DNA of 64,000 nucleotides, taken from assembly GCF_024494725.1 (NCBI RefSeq), contig NZ_JANHDK010000001.1, positions 124,001 to 188,000 of the forward strand. Direction: 5' to 3'. The stretch comes from Haloplanus ruber (GTDB lineage Archaea; Halobacteriota; Halobacteria; Halobacteriales; Haloferacaceae). This document shows, in pieces, positions 44,090 through 52,614 of this stretch. Positions within the stretch are counted from its first letter, which is position 1; every line of letters starts with the position of its first letter. The notes below the pieces were generated by a model. The model saw only the letters and a list, made by a program, of their open reading frames with translations, had not been told where the DNA came from and ran no database searches. The translations under genes were made by a program, and so were the position numbers.

Positions 44090-44643
44090 CGCAGCGCCGC
44101 CGCGACCTGGCTGTCGAGCGTCTCGACAGACGCGACACCCCCGTGTGTCCAGACGACGTCTCCTGTCCCGTCGGTCACGGCCAGGAACGGTAGGCCGCTG
44201 GCCCCGAGCGCCGCCAAGAGGTCGCCCGCCGGGTCGTGGCCGAGTGTCCACCGGCCGTCGTGGTCGCGCCACCACGACCGGAGGTCCGACCGGGTGAGTC
44301 CGCCGCCGAGTCGTTCGTTCGTGACCGACACGAACGCGACCCGGTCGGCGTAACGGTCGTGTACCGTCCCGAGCGCGTCCATCTGCTCGACGCAGGGGCC
44401 ACACCAGGTCGCAAAGCAGTCGATGACGGTGGGCGTTCCGTCGGCGGGCACCTGCCGGGTCCCGGCGGTCGACCCCGGTGCGTCAAGTGTCGTCACGTCG
44501 ACCGGGAGCCGACTGTTCGTCCCCCCGCCGAGGCCGACGTCGGTGACGCCCGCGCCGACGAGGCCGGCACCGAGGAGGCCGGTGCCCGCGAGGCCCGCTA
44601 AAAGATGTCGGCGGCCGAGCGACCGCTCGTTCTCGTCGCTCAT
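44086..44643 (-). CDS. TlpA/ResA-like thioredoxin, Tat-exported
   Basis: A 185-residue protein. The Tat-type lead GRRHLLAGLAGTGLLGAGLVG precedes a thioredoxin domain with Cys81-Gly-Pro-Cys84 (FATWCGPCVEQ) and cis-Pro in SGLPFLAV. It probably takes electrons from the CcdA-like protein encoded next and reduces apocytochromes or copper centres. I chose the ATG at 44643, since the upstream in-frame extension is not protein-like and overlaps the DsbA-like gene. Confidence 0.9.
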   Translation of the reverse strand: MSDENERSLGRRHLLAGLAGTGLLGAGLVGAGVTDVGLGGGTNSRLPVDVTTLDAPGSTAGTRQVPADGTPTVIDCFATWCGPCVEQMDALGTVHDRYADRVAFVSVTNERLGGGLTRSDLRSWWRDHDGRWTLGHDPAGDLLAALGASGLPFLAVTDGTGDVVWTHGGVASVETLDSQVAAALR

Positions 44644-44696
44644 CGGCGGCGCTTCGTCCCGGACCGACAAGTGTGTCGTGGTGTGTCCGTCGAAGC

Positions 44697-45341
44697 CTAC
44701 CGCTCGGCCTCGATGGCAGTCGCGATGGCGTCGTAGGTAGGCTCGACCGCTCGCCCGGCGACGAACACGGTGGGCGTCCCCTGCACGCCGGCATCGATTC
44801 CCGCCTGTCGGTCGGCTTCGACGATGGGCCGATAGGTCTCGTTCAGCGCGTCGCCCTGGATCGCACACCCCGGTGCCCCGACATCGTCTGCGAGGTCGGT
44901 GATCAGCTGTGGGGCGAAGGCGTCCTGATTCTCGAAGAGAGCGTGGGCGTACTCGAAGAACGTCTCGTCGTCGGTTTCGTCCTGGACGCCGCGGGCGGCA
45001 CTCGCGGCCTGCCACGACCAGCGTTCGTCGACCGGGATGGGGAAGTCGTAGTGTTCGTACTTGATGACGCCGGACTCGACGTACGCCGACCGGATGTCGG
45101 GGAGCGTGTTCAGGCTGAACGTCGCACAGTGGGGACAGGCGAAGTCCTCGAAGGCGGCGACGGTTACGGCCGCGTCGTCCGCGCCGAGCGTCGGCCGCGA
45201 CAGCTCTGAGACGGTCGACTCGTCGGTGATGGAACAGTCGTCCGTGCCGCCACCGCTCCCGCCGCCGAGACAGCCGGCCGTGAGGCCGGCCGCGCCGAGC
45301 CCCGCCGTCGCGGCGAGGTACTCGCGTCTGGTGTGGGCCAT
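44697..45341 (-). CDS. DsbA-like thiol oxidoreductase, Tat lipoprotein
   Basis: A 214-residue exported protein: twin-arginine signal TRREYLAATAGLGAAGLTAGC with lipobox Cys24, a Gly/Ser linker, and a thioredoxin fold with Cys69-Pro-His-Cys72 (FACPHCATF), the classic DsbA active site, and cis-Pro in VQGTPTVFVAG. It also has an extra Cys in APGCAIQ. It is the first of four codirectional redox genes (DsbA, TlpA, CcdA, SCO1). Confidence 0.92.
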   Translation of the reverse strand: MAHTRREYLAATAGLGAAGLTAGCLGGGSGGGTDDCSITDESTVSELSRPTLGADDAAVTVAAFEDFACPHCATFSLNTLPDIRSAYVESGVIKYEHYDFPIPVDERWSWQAASAARGVQDETDDETFFEYAHALFENQDAFAPQLITDLADDVGAPGCAIQGDALNETYRPIVEADRQAGIDAGVQGTPTVFVAGRAVEPTYDAIATAIEAER

Positions 45342-45444
45342 ATGGGAGCGTTGCACCACCGGCCCTTATCCCCCTCGGTCCCGTCGAACGGCCGCCGGAG
45401 GGGGAATCACGGCGCTTAAATGTGCGCCGGCGGAAGGTCGTGGC

Positions 45445-45630
45445 ATGAGCTTCGAGAAAGACGATTCGGTCGTGCTCCACGACAAACACAGCGAGTACGA
45501 CGGGGACGTGGGGACGATCACGCAGGTGATGGAGACGATGTTCGGCGACGCCACCTACACGGTCAGCTTCGAGGACGGACAGGAGACCGGCGTCCCGGAG
45601 GACGCCCTCGAACTCGCTGACGACGAGTAA
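45445..45630 (+). CDS. Small SH3-like acidic protein (DUF1918-like)
   Basis: A 61-residue soluble protein made of a single small beta barrel: DSVVLHDKHSEYDGDVGTITQVMETMFGDATYTVSFEDGQ then TGVPEDALELADDE. The layout resembles DUF1918/KOW-like domains; function unknown. Small, acidic and complete. A TATA-like CTTAAATG lies about 28 nt before the ATG, so the mRNA is probably leaderless. Confidence 0.72.
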   Translation: MSFEKDDSVVLHDKHSEYDGDVGTITQVMETMFGDATYTVSFEDGQETGVPEDALELADDE

Positions 45631-45647
45631 TCCGGACGCCGCCCTGC

Positions 45648-46079
45648 ATGTCGAACGTCCCCTTTCACTACGTCGACCTTCGCGCGTTCTCCTACGCCAC
45701 CGAGGACGAGAAACGCGTCGAGAGCGCGCTCCGAACCTATCTTCCCGAGGACACGGAGTTGGACCGCCAGGTGACGACGGGCCACCACGGTGACCGGATC
45801 GTCGTCCTCTCGACCCGTCTGGAAACCGCCGACGAGGTGCGCCACGTTCTCGACCGACTGGTCTCACTCCCCGAGTACGACGCCTTCCTCGACGAACTCG
45901 ACGACCGAGTCTCCGAGGACTGCTCGCTGTACCTCACACTGGACAAACAGGCCGCCTTCGGCGGTGACGTGCGCCAGGGCGACGGCATCACCCTCCGTGG
46001 CAAGGTCGAAGCCTACCCGGCAAACCGTGAATCGGCCGTCGAGAACGCCCGAGAGGCGTTCGAAGCCGCCCGCGACTGA
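45648..46079 (+). CDS. COG1325 RNA-binding/exosome-associated protein
   Basis: A 143-residue archaeal protein. The N-terminal FHYVDLRAFSYATEDEKRVESALRTYLP, the middle GHHGDRIVVLSTRLE, and the C-terminal LYLTLDKQAAFGGDVRQGDGITLRGKVEAYP match the COG1325 family, predicted from gene context to work with the archaeal exosome. It follows the small acidic gene by 17 bp on the same strand. Confidence 0.85.
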   Translation: MSNVPFHYVDLRAFSYATEDEKRVESALRTYLPEDTELDRQVTTGHHGDRIVVLSTRLETADEVRHVLDRLVSLPEYDAFLDELDDRVSEDCSLYLTLDKQAAFGGDVRQGDGITLRGKVEAYPANRESAVENAREAFEAARD

Positions 46080-46095
46080 GCAGGCGGCGGCGTGG

Positions 46096-46848
46096 TCAGT
46101 CCTCCCGGAGGCTCGGATGGGTGGGCTGATCGTCCGGATGGTGGTCGTCGAACCGCGACCGCATCGTCTCGAGGGAGTCCGCCTCGCGCTGTCGGCGTTC
46201 GTCCGCGTCGATTTCCTCGCATCCCGGCGGAACGTCTCGACCCCGGTCGGTGAAGTAGCCCTCGGGAGCGACCCAGTCGTGGTAGAAGGGCCGGTCGTCG
46301 TCCTCGAGGAGCGTCACCGCCACCTCGGCGCCGTGACCGGCACAGACGACCGCCTGATGGGGTTTCTCGGCCAATCGTCCGGTTGCGTACAGCCCGTCGA
46401 CGCCGGTACGACCCCGCTCGTCGGTGTCGACGAACGTCTTGCCGCGGTCGACGATACCGACGCCGTCGACCCCCTCGAGGTAGCCCGTCTCGTTTTTGCT
46501 CGCGGCGACGACGTAGGGGGTGCGAAAACGGTCGCCGTCCTCGGTTTCGACGTCGAAGCCGCCGTCGATGACTTCGACGCGCGTGACCCGCCCTCGGCGG
46601 CGCTCGCAACCGGCCGCCGTGGCCCCCTCGCTCATCAACTCCAGCAAGCGTCGTGCGTTGACGCCGGCCGGGAACCCCGGCATGTTCTCGACGTGGGCGT
46701 TCCGCCGCAGGATGGAGTCGCCCGCATCGACGACGAGCGTGTCGAACCCGTGTCGCGCGGTGAAGGTGGCCGCCGAGAGGCCGGCGACGCCGCCGCCGAC
46801 GACGAGGACGTCGCAGTCAGCCGATCCGTCCGCCGTGTTCGTGGTCAT
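46096..46848 (-). CDS. Thioredoxin-reductase-like flavoprotein lacking CxxC and NADPH domain
   Basis: A 250-residue FAD protein. The FAD motif VVGGGVAGLSAATFTARHG is at 16-34 and the second FAD signature TGVDGLYATGRLAEKP lies near 167-182, as in thioredoxin reductases. Between them the NADPH-binding domain with its Cys-x-x-Cys (about 120 residues in E. coli TrxB) is missing. The C-terminal 50 residues are an acidic, His-rich extension (DDHHPDDQPTHP). It might use a different reductant, as do ferredoxin-dependent and other TrxR-like proteins. Confidence 0.85.
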   Translation of the reverse strand: MTTNTADGSADCDVLVVGGGVAGLSAATFTARHGFDTLVVDAGDSILRRNAHVENMPGFPAGVNARRLLELMSEGATAAGCERRRGRVTRVEVIDGGFDVETEDGDRFRTPYVVAASKNETGYLEGVDGVGIVDRGKTFVDTDERGRTGVDGLYATGRLAEKPHQAVVCAGHGAEVAVTLLEDDDRPFYHDWVAPEGYFTDRGRDVPPGCEEIDADERRQREADSLETMRSRFDDHHPDDQPTHPSLRED

Positions 46849-47036
46849 CGTCGTACCCGCATCGGTCGCTCGGCGGCGATGAACGTTCCGGTGTCGGCGT
46901 CGACGGGCGTCGAGTCCCTATCCGACCCGTATCTACACCGCGAACGGATGCGATACTCCGACGGCTCCCGGAACGTCTCGACGAGGGGCCACTCCGGACT
47001 GCGTAGGCACCGATACCGGGAGGATCTGCCGATTCC

Positions 47037-47588
47037 TCAGGGCCACTTGATCCCACAGCCACGCGAGGGACCGGGGTCGAGGGTGACGTTCTCGCCGGCG
47101 CGGACGGCGTCGATGGCCTCGCGAATGTAATACTCGGTGGCCTCCTCGTCGGGACCCATGGCGTCGTCGAGGCGGGCGTGGTAGGCCAGGCGATAGGTGT
47201 CGCCATCGCGCCGGAAGAGGAACGGATCGGGGGTGCAGACGGCGCCGTAGGCGCGGGCCACGTCGGCCGACTCGTCGCGGAGGTAGGCGTCGTAGTCGAC
47301 CCGCCCGTCTTCGACGTACGCTCGCATCGTCTCGACCGAGTCCTCGGGATACTCCTCGGCGTCGTTGGCGTTGATGCCGACGACTGTCACGTCGTCCTCG
47401 GTCGCCAGGTCGTTCAGGAGGTCGAACTTCGCCTGTGCGTACGGACAGTGGTTGCAGGTGAACACGACGAGCAACGCCTCGGTGTCGAACGAATCGAGGG
47501 AGTACGTCTCACCGTCGACGCCGGGGAGTTCGAAGTCGGGGGCCTGATCGCCGGATGCGAGTTCCGAGTCGGATTCCTGGAGTGCCAT
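47037..47588 (-). CDS. Redoxin/thioredoxin-family protein
   Basis: A 183-residue protein of the AhpC/TSA-redoxin type. It has APDFELPGVDGETYSLDSF, then the active site Cys45-Asn-His-Cys48 (VFTCNHCPYAQA), VVGINANDAEEYPEDSVETM, and GAVCTPDPFLF with the cis-Pro region. It lacks a signal peptide, so it is cytoplasmic. C-terminal RGCGIKWP adds a further Cys that is conserved in this subfamily. I chose the ATG at 47588 (MALQESDSE). Confidence 0.88.
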   Translation of the reverse strand: MALQESDSELASGDQAPDFELPGVDGETYSLDSFDTEALLVVFTCNHCPYAQAKFDLLNDLATEDDVTVVGINANDAEEYPEDSVETMRAYVEDGRVDYDAYLRDESADVARAYGAVCTPDPFLFRRDGDTYRLAYHARLDDAMGPDEEATEYYIREAIDAVRAGENVTLDPGPSRGCGIKWP

Positions 47589-47645
47589 ACCGGACGGTAG
47601 CGGGTCGGCGCCCAAATACCCCCGGCCGGCGGCAACCGGCCAGAC

Positions 47646-48071
47646 TCACTCCATCGAGACGAGATAGATGCCGAGGACGGCACAGCCGATGCCCGCCACC
47701 TTGCGGAGGGTGAGCGTCTCGTTGAGGAAGGCGATGCCGATGACGGAACTGATGACGAGGAAGGTGCCGAAGATGGGGACCACCGCGCTGACGGGGCCGA
47801 GTGAAAGCGCCCGGTAGTACGCGAGGATGCCGACGGCGAGGAAGAGACCGGCGAGGTAGAGATACGGCGCCTTCGGGTGGCCGAGATACGCCGACACGGA
47901 CTGGCCCTCGTAGAGGACGACCCCTACGGTGGTCAAAAGCAAGATGCCGTTTGTGATGAGCGCGGCGACGAAGCTGGGAACCTTCGGAGTGCCCGTCGTC
48001 GCGAACCCGACGAGCGGCGCCACCGCCGAGTACGCGACCAGCGCTACCAGCGCCCACTGGAGATAGCCCAT
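47646..48071 (-). CDS. Half-size EamA/DMT transporter
   Basis: A 141-residue membrane protein with five helices equal to one EamA repeat (usual transporters have two, about 300 residues). Ends in FGTFLVISSVIGIAFLNETLTLRKVAGIGCAVLGIYLVS, the hallmark of the repeat. It may work as a homodimer like other short DMT proteins. Substrate unknown. Confidence 0.88.
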   Translation of the reverse strand: MGYLQWALVALVAYSAVAPLVGFATTGTPKVPSFVAALITNGILLLTTVGVVLYEGQSVSAYLGHPKAPYLYLAGLFLAVGILAYYRALSLGPVSAVVPIFGTFLVISSVIGIAFLNETLTLRKVAGIGCAVLGIYLVSME

Positions 48072-48114
48072 GATTGTTACCCATCGTGGCCGACAGTATA
48101 GCGTTTCGATCCGG

Positions 48115-49149
48115 TCACGACGGGTCGTGTGTCACGACGTGATCCAGAAGCGTCGACCGGGTGGCCGTCCCGCGACCCGAGACGTAGTGTGTGGCACAGG
48201 CGTTGCCCGCCGCCAGCGCGACTTCCCAGTCCCAACCAGCCGCCAGCGAGCGGGCGAGTGCGCCGCTGAATCGGTCACCAGCACCGGTTTCGGTCGGTCC
48301 CGGTGACACGTCGAGCGTCGGGACGGTGACCCGACCCACAGGCGTCGCCGCGACGGCGGCGTCCGTACCGTGGACGACGACGCTCGCCTCGTCCACGCCA
48401 CCTGTGCCGTCGGCCCTCGCTCGAACGGCATCCAGAAGCGACGCGTCGGTCGGATCGCCGGCGACGCCGACCGCCTCACCCAACTGTGCCGCCTCGTCCT
48501 CGTTTACGCTCACGACCACGTCGTAGGCGGTCCCGAGCGACCGGAGGGCCGCAAGGAGGGCACGCGCCCCCGCGACCGTGAGCGGACCGGGGTCGACACA
48601 GAGAACACCGCCGTCGGGGTCGTGAGCGGCCATCTCGCGCATCGCCGCCCCGAGGCCCGGCGTCGACGCCCAGTTGACACAGCAGAGCGCGTCGCGTTCG
48701 AGAAACAACTCGACTGGGCCCGGGAGCGCCGCCCGGAGGTCGGCGAAGGTCCACGCCGCGAGATCCGCGGATTCCTCGACGAACATGACATCGTCGTCGT
48801 CGAGCAAGCAGACCGTGACCCGGGCGGGCGACCCCATGGATACCGCCTCGACGTGACGAAACTCGAAGATCGGGTGGTCGAGGTGTCCGGCGAGGCGGAC
48901 GTCGTCGCCGAGGGCGGCCGCCTGTCGCGCCGCGTTCACCGCTTGGCCGCCCGCGTCGGTCGTCACGTGATCGAGGTCGAACGAATCGCGACCCGCGGAG
49001 ATAGCAGCAACCAGGGCGGCCCGCGAGGTAATCGTCGACTCCCCCTCGCGGAGCCGATAGTAGTCGTCGACGCTCCCGTCGGCGAGCGCACCGACAGTCA
49101 CCGTCGTGGGATCGGCACGCAGTCGGCCGGCAAGCCTATCGTACGGCAC
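48115..49149 (-). CDS. PfkB-family sugar/nucleoside kinase
   Basis: A 344-residue ribokinase-like enzyme. The first PfkB region is TTDAGGQAVNAARQAAALGDDVRLAGHL (about 65-92) and the second, with the catalytic Asp, is GPTETGAGDRFSGALARSL (about 288-306). The family phosphorylates sugars, nucleosides or fructose 1-phosphate. Here the glycine pair near residue 67 is GGQ rather than the usual GG-x-x-N-x-A, so the substrate is uncertain. A short acidic loop DDDDVMFVEESADLA is unusual. Confidence 0.88.
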   Translation of the reverse strand: MPYDRLAGRLRADPTTVTVGALADGSVDDYYRLREGESTITSRAALVAAISAGRDSFDLDHVTTDAGGQAVNAARQAAALGDDVRLAGHLDHPIFEFRHVEAVSMGSPARVTVCLLDDDDVMFVEESADLAAWTFADLRAALPGPVELFLERDALCCVNWASTPGLGAAMREMAAHDPDGGVLCVDPGPLTVAGARALLAALRSLGTAYDVVVSVNEDEAAQLGEAVGVAGDPTDASLLDAVRARADGTGGVDEASVVVHGTDAAVAATPVGRVTVPTLDVSPGPTETGAGDRFSGALARSLAAGWDWEVALAAGNACATHYVSGRGTATRSTLLDHVVTHDPS

Positions 49150-49227
49150 ACCGCTCCCTACGGCACCGGCACAGAAAACGTCCGGTCACGCTGCCGGCGA
49201 ATCGACGGACAGCCACGGTTGCCCGCA

Positions 49228-50088
49228 TCAGCCGATCCACACCGACGAGAACGCGTCGAAAAACTCCTCGTCGGTCCCGATCAGTGCGTGGGTGATGCCG
49301 AGGTCCTGTGCCCGGTCCGAGACGTCGTCAGCGAACTCGTCGACACGGGTCCGATAGCGCTCGGCGAGGCGGCCGCCGAAGTAGGTCCGGCGGGTCAACT
49401 CAGACTCCAAGTCCTCGAAGATGGTATCGCCGCCAACCTCGGGATCGAGTTCGTCCGGCGAGAGGGTCTGTATCAGGACGACCTCGTTGCGTGCGAGCGA
49501 TGCGATGCCGGTCTCTAGCCCGTCGAGGTCACCGATACAATCGGTGACGACGATCACCAGCGACCGCGAACGGATGCTCGCCGCGTACTCGCCGAGCGCC
49601 GTCTCGAAGTCGGTATCGCCACTCGGATCGGTCTCGTTGATGCGGTCGACCAGCGCCAGCACCTCACCGCGGGTCGACTTTCCGGTGTCGATGCGCTCGT
49701 GACGCTCCCGGAACAGCGAGAACTGGAAGTCGTTGTGCTCCTCGGCGGTGAGGTAGGCGTAGCCGAGACCGAGTTTCGCGCCGAACTCGAACTTGTGCTG
49801 GTCGCCCTCGCCGAAGTCCATCGACGCGCTCGCATCGAGCAGAATGTGGACGGTGAGGTTGCGCTCCTCCTCGAACTGCTTGATGTAAAATTCCTCCGTG
49901 CGGGCGTAGAGACGCCAGTCGATGAGGCGGGTGTCGTCGCCGGGCGAGTAGCGCCGGTAGTCGCTGAAAGTCAAGCCTTCGCCGACGCTCTGGGACTCCT
50001 GTTCGCCCTTCTTGACCGCCGTCGACTGCTGGCTCAGCGACGCCTCGAATCGGTCGAGTTCGTCGAGGAAGCCGGGATCGATGGGCAT
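49228..50088 (-). CDS. DUF58 protein of MoxR-type operon
   Basis: A 286-residue protein with the DUF58 signature FSDYRRYSPGDDTRLIDWRLYARTEEFYIKQFEEE, followed by a VWA-like fold whose metal site reads LLDASASMDFGEG. Known members act with MoxR ATPases and VWA proteins, probably in assembly of protein complexes or metal centres. Last gene of a six-gene operon; it starts 1 bp after the moxR stop. Confidence 0.92.
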   Translation of the reverse strand: MPIDPGFLDELDRFEASLSQQSTAVKKGEQESQSVGEGLTFSDYRRYSPGDDTRLIDWRLYARTEEFYIKQFEEERNLTVHILLDASASMDFGEGDQHKFEFGAKLGLGYAYLTAEEHNDFQFSLFRERHERIDTGKSTRGEVLALVDRINETDPSGDTDFETALGEYAASIRSRSLVIVVTDCIGDLDGLETGIASLARNEVVLIQTLSPDELDPEVGGDTIFEDLESELTRRTYFGGRLAERYRTRVDEFADDVSDRAQDLGITHALIGTDEEFFDAFSSVWIG

Positions 50089-50089
50089 C

Positions 50090-51040
50090 TCAGACCTCGG
50101 ACAGCAGTTGATCGATCACGTCGTCGGTGGTGAGTCCTTCCCGCTCCGCGCGGAAGTCGAGCATGATGCGGTGACGGAGCACCGGCGGCGCCATCGCGAT
50201 TACGTCCTCCCAGGAGACGTGGTTGCGGCCGTGCAGGAACGCCCGCGCCTTCGCGGTGACGATGAGGCCCATGCTCGCCCGGGGGCTGGCGCCGAAATCG
50301 ACCGTGTCGGCCTCACGGGTCGCCCGCACCACCTCGATGGCGCGGTTGCGGATCTCCTCGGCAATCGGCACCTCGCGGACGAGCGACTGGACCTCGCGGA
50401 GTTCCGACAGGCTCAGCACCTTCTCGACCGGCGGCGCCGATCCGCCCTGGGTGTAGAGGTTCACGATGTCCCGCTCCTCGTCGAAGGAGGGGTAATCGAG
50501 GACGAGTTTCAGGAGAAAGCGGTCGGTCTGGGCCTCCGGGAGGGGGTAGGTCCCCTCCTGGTCGATAGGGTTCTGGGTCGCAAGCACGAAAAACGGCCGC
50601 GGGAGGTCGTAGGTGTCGCCGGCGGCGGTCACCTGCTTTTCCTGCATGGCCTCCAACAGCGCGGCCTGGGTCTTCGGCGTCGCGCGGTTGATTTCGTCGG
50701 CGAGGACGACGTTCGCGAAGATTGGCCCCTTCTCGAAGACGAACTCGCGGCCGTCACTCGACTCGCGGATGATCTCCGTGCCCGTGATGTCGGACGGCAT
50801 CAGGTCGGGGGTGTTCTGCACCCGCGAGAAATCGAGGTCGATCACGTCCGCGACGGTGCGGACCATCGTGGTCTTTCCGAGTCCGGGGTTGCTCTCGAGG
50901 AGGGCGTTGCCGTCGGCGAGAATGCAGACGAGCAGTCGTTCGAGAACCTCCCGCTGGCCGACGATTCGCTTGCCGACCTCCTCGCGGACGCGTCCGAGCC
51001 GTTCCTGTAACGTGTCGATGTCGGTCGTTGGTTCGCTCAT
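50090..51040 (-). CDS. MoxR-family AAA+ ATPase
   Basis: A 316-residue chaperone-like ATPase. Walker A NPGLGKTT at 51-58, Walker B and sensor VVLADEINRATPKTQAALLEAMQEKQV, and arginine finger region ATQNPIDQEGTYPLPEAQTDRF are all canonical. It remodels partner complexes bearing VWA domains. It overlaps the upstream membrane protein gene by 4 bp. Confidence 0.95.
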   Translation of the reverse strand: MSEPTTDIDTLQERLGRVREEVGKRIVGQREVLERLLVCILADGNALLESNPGLGKTTMVRTVADVIDLDFSRVQNTPDLMPSDITGTEIIRESSDGREFVFEKGPIFANVVLADEINRATPKTQAALLEAMQEKQVTAAGDTYDLPRPFFVLATQNPIDQEGTYPLPEAQTDRFLLKLVLDYPSFDEERDIVNLYTQGGSAPPVEKVLSLSELREVQSLVREVPIAEEIRNRAIEVVRATREADTVDFGASPRASMGLIVTAKARAFLHGRNHVSWEDVIAMAPPVLRHRIMLDFRAEREGLTTDDVIDQLLSEV

Positions 51041-51957
51041 GTATCTGAGTTCGAGTCCGTATTCTGCCGAATCCGCAGGTTGTACTCCCGGATCAGCGCC
51101 GCATCTTCGAGACGTTCGCGCTCGTCGAAGCCCGCCCGCTGGCTCTCGACGGCGGTCGACGAGTCGAGGCCGCTGTTCTCGTAGGCTGCGGACGATTCCA
51201 CCTCGGTGCCGTTCCCACTTCCCGACCCGCTGGTGTCGATGTCCGCCTCCAGTTCCTCGCTTCCCTCCGGCACGTCCTCGGCCTCCCCGAGAATCGAGGA
51301 GCCGTCCTGGAGGCCGCGGTACTCCGTCTGCGTGCCGCCGTCCGGCCCGGCCGTGTCGCCCGGGCCACCGAGGCCGGCCAGCGAGAGGTCGACCACGGCC
51401 AGTTGAATGGTCGCGATACTGACGACCGAGAGCAGAAGCACCGCGAGCGCCAGCCGGCGGGTCGAGAGCAGGCCGATACTCGATGCGTCCCGCAGTTGGT
51501 CGAGGACATCCTCGTAGAGCCGGAGGACGATTCGCGACTGCCGGTCGCTCGCGACGGCGTCACGCGCGGTGCGCAACGACTCGGAGAGCGAGGGGTTGGC
51601 GGCCGCGAACTGGTCGACGAGTGGCCGACGGATTCGCCAGCCCACCTCGACGCCGAAGACGAGGAGGCCGGCGGCCGCGCCGAGGACGGCGGCACTCGAC
51701 ACCGTCGGCTCCGCGGGCGTCACGCCGACGCCGGCGAGGGCGTCGAGAACCGCGCCGGGGATGGGGAGCCGGGTCGGAAGCCCGGGAGCGCCGGCGACGG
51801 TTGTGGCGAGGTTCACGAGGAGGGTCGCCAGCGCCGCGTCGACGACGGCGTAGATGACGGCCACCTTCAGTCCCTCGCGGCGGATCTGTGTCAGCGCGCG
51901 CTGGAGGTTGCGCTCGGCGGGTGGCGGGTCCGCGTCGGCGGGCGTCGAATCCGACAT
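51037..51957 (-). CDS. Membrane protein of MoxR operon, unknown family
   Basis: A 306-residue protein with about three membrane segments (28-52, 82-105, 168-190), a cytosolic helix region (SESLRTARDAVASDRQSRIVLRLYEDVLDQL), and a C-terminal 110-residue extracytoplasmic-looking part rich in Gly, Ser, Glu and Asp (TSGSGSGNGTEVE). No enzyme motif. Position between MoxR and VWA genes suggests it anchors or is a substrate of the MoxR complex. Confidence 0.75.
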   Translation of the reverse strand: MSDSTPADADPPPAERNLQRALTQIRREGLKVAVIYAVVDAALATLLVNLATTVAGAPGLPTRLPIPGAVLDALAGVGVTPAEPTVSSAAVLGAAAGLLVFGVEVGWRIRRPLVDQFAAANPSLSESLRTARDAVASDRQSRIVLRLYEDVLDQLRDASSIGLLSTRRLALAVLLLSVVSIATIQLAVVDLSLAGLGGPGDTAGPDGGTQTEYRGLQDGSSILGEAEDVPEGSEELEADIDTSGSGSGNGTEVESSAAYENSGLDSSTAVESQRAGFDERERLEDAALIREYNLRIRQNTDSNSDT

Positions 51958-51960
51958 GAC

Positions 51961-52614
51961 TTAGCTACACTCCGGCGGCGGATTCTCGACTTCCGCACAG
52001 ACCGCCGCGAGGTCGCTACGGAGCCGGTCGTTCTCGCGCCGGAGCTGTTGGATCTGGTCGTTCCGCCGTTCGAGTTGGCTTTCGAGGTCGGTCACGTCGC
52101 TTTCCAACTGACTCACCTCATCGTTCAGGTCGTCGACCTCGTTCTGGAGGTCGTCCCGTTCATCCCGGAGGTTCTCGTTCGTGGTTTCGAGGTTGGAGAC
52201 CCGGGATTGGAGCTGGTTGTTCCGAGATTCGAGCGTCTGGACCTCTCCTTGTAACTCCTCGGCGCGCCGCTGGGCGGCCTGGAGGTCGCTCCGCGTCGAG
52301 GCGAGTTCCTCCTCGGTCGACTGCAGTTGTCCCTCGGTCTCTTCGAGGTTCTCCGAAACCTGGTTCACGTCGCTCCGGGTGGTGCTGAGGCTCTCGTTGA
52401 GATCCTGCAGCCGCTGGCTGGTCTGCTGGAGTTCACGTTCTGTCGACTGGAGGTCCTCCTGCAGGCGCTGGTTCTCCTGACGGAGTTGGCTGTTCTCGGC
52501 GTCGAGTTCCTCGACCGACTCCTGATAGTACAGCGTCGCGCCGGCGGTGCCGGCGACGGACAGACAGATGAGGAGGGCGAGGGCAACGTTGATAGATCGG
52601 CCGATGAGGCTCAT
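51961..52614 (-). CDS. Membrane-anchored coiled-coil protein
   Basis: A 217-residue protein: one N-terminal membrane helix or uncleaved signal (residues 7-27, NVALALLICLSVAGTAGATLY) followed by roughly 175 residues of continuous coiled coil with heptads rich in Leu, Gln, Glu, Asp, Arg and Asn, and a C-terminal tail with two cysteines (AAVCAEVENPPPECS). It overlaps the VWA gene by 4 bp. Probably a spacer or scaffold on the outside of the membrane; not a standard member of MoxR operons. Confidence 0.8.
   Translation of the reverse strand: MSLIGRSINVALALLICLSVAGTAGATLYYQESVEELDAENSQLRQENQRLQEDLQSTERELQQTSQRLQDLNESLSTTRSDVNQVSENLEETEGQLQSTEEELASTRSDLQAAQRRAEELQGEVQTLESRNNQLQSRVSNLETTNENLRDERDDLQNEVDDLNDEVSQLESDVTDLESQLERRNDQIQQLRRENDRLRSDLAAVCAEVENPPPECS

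Noticed and set aside
44644-45867. Upstream extension of the TlpA-like gene
   Set aside because: Passes through the DsbA-like gene in another frame; residues are not protein-like and the Tat signal begins at 44643.
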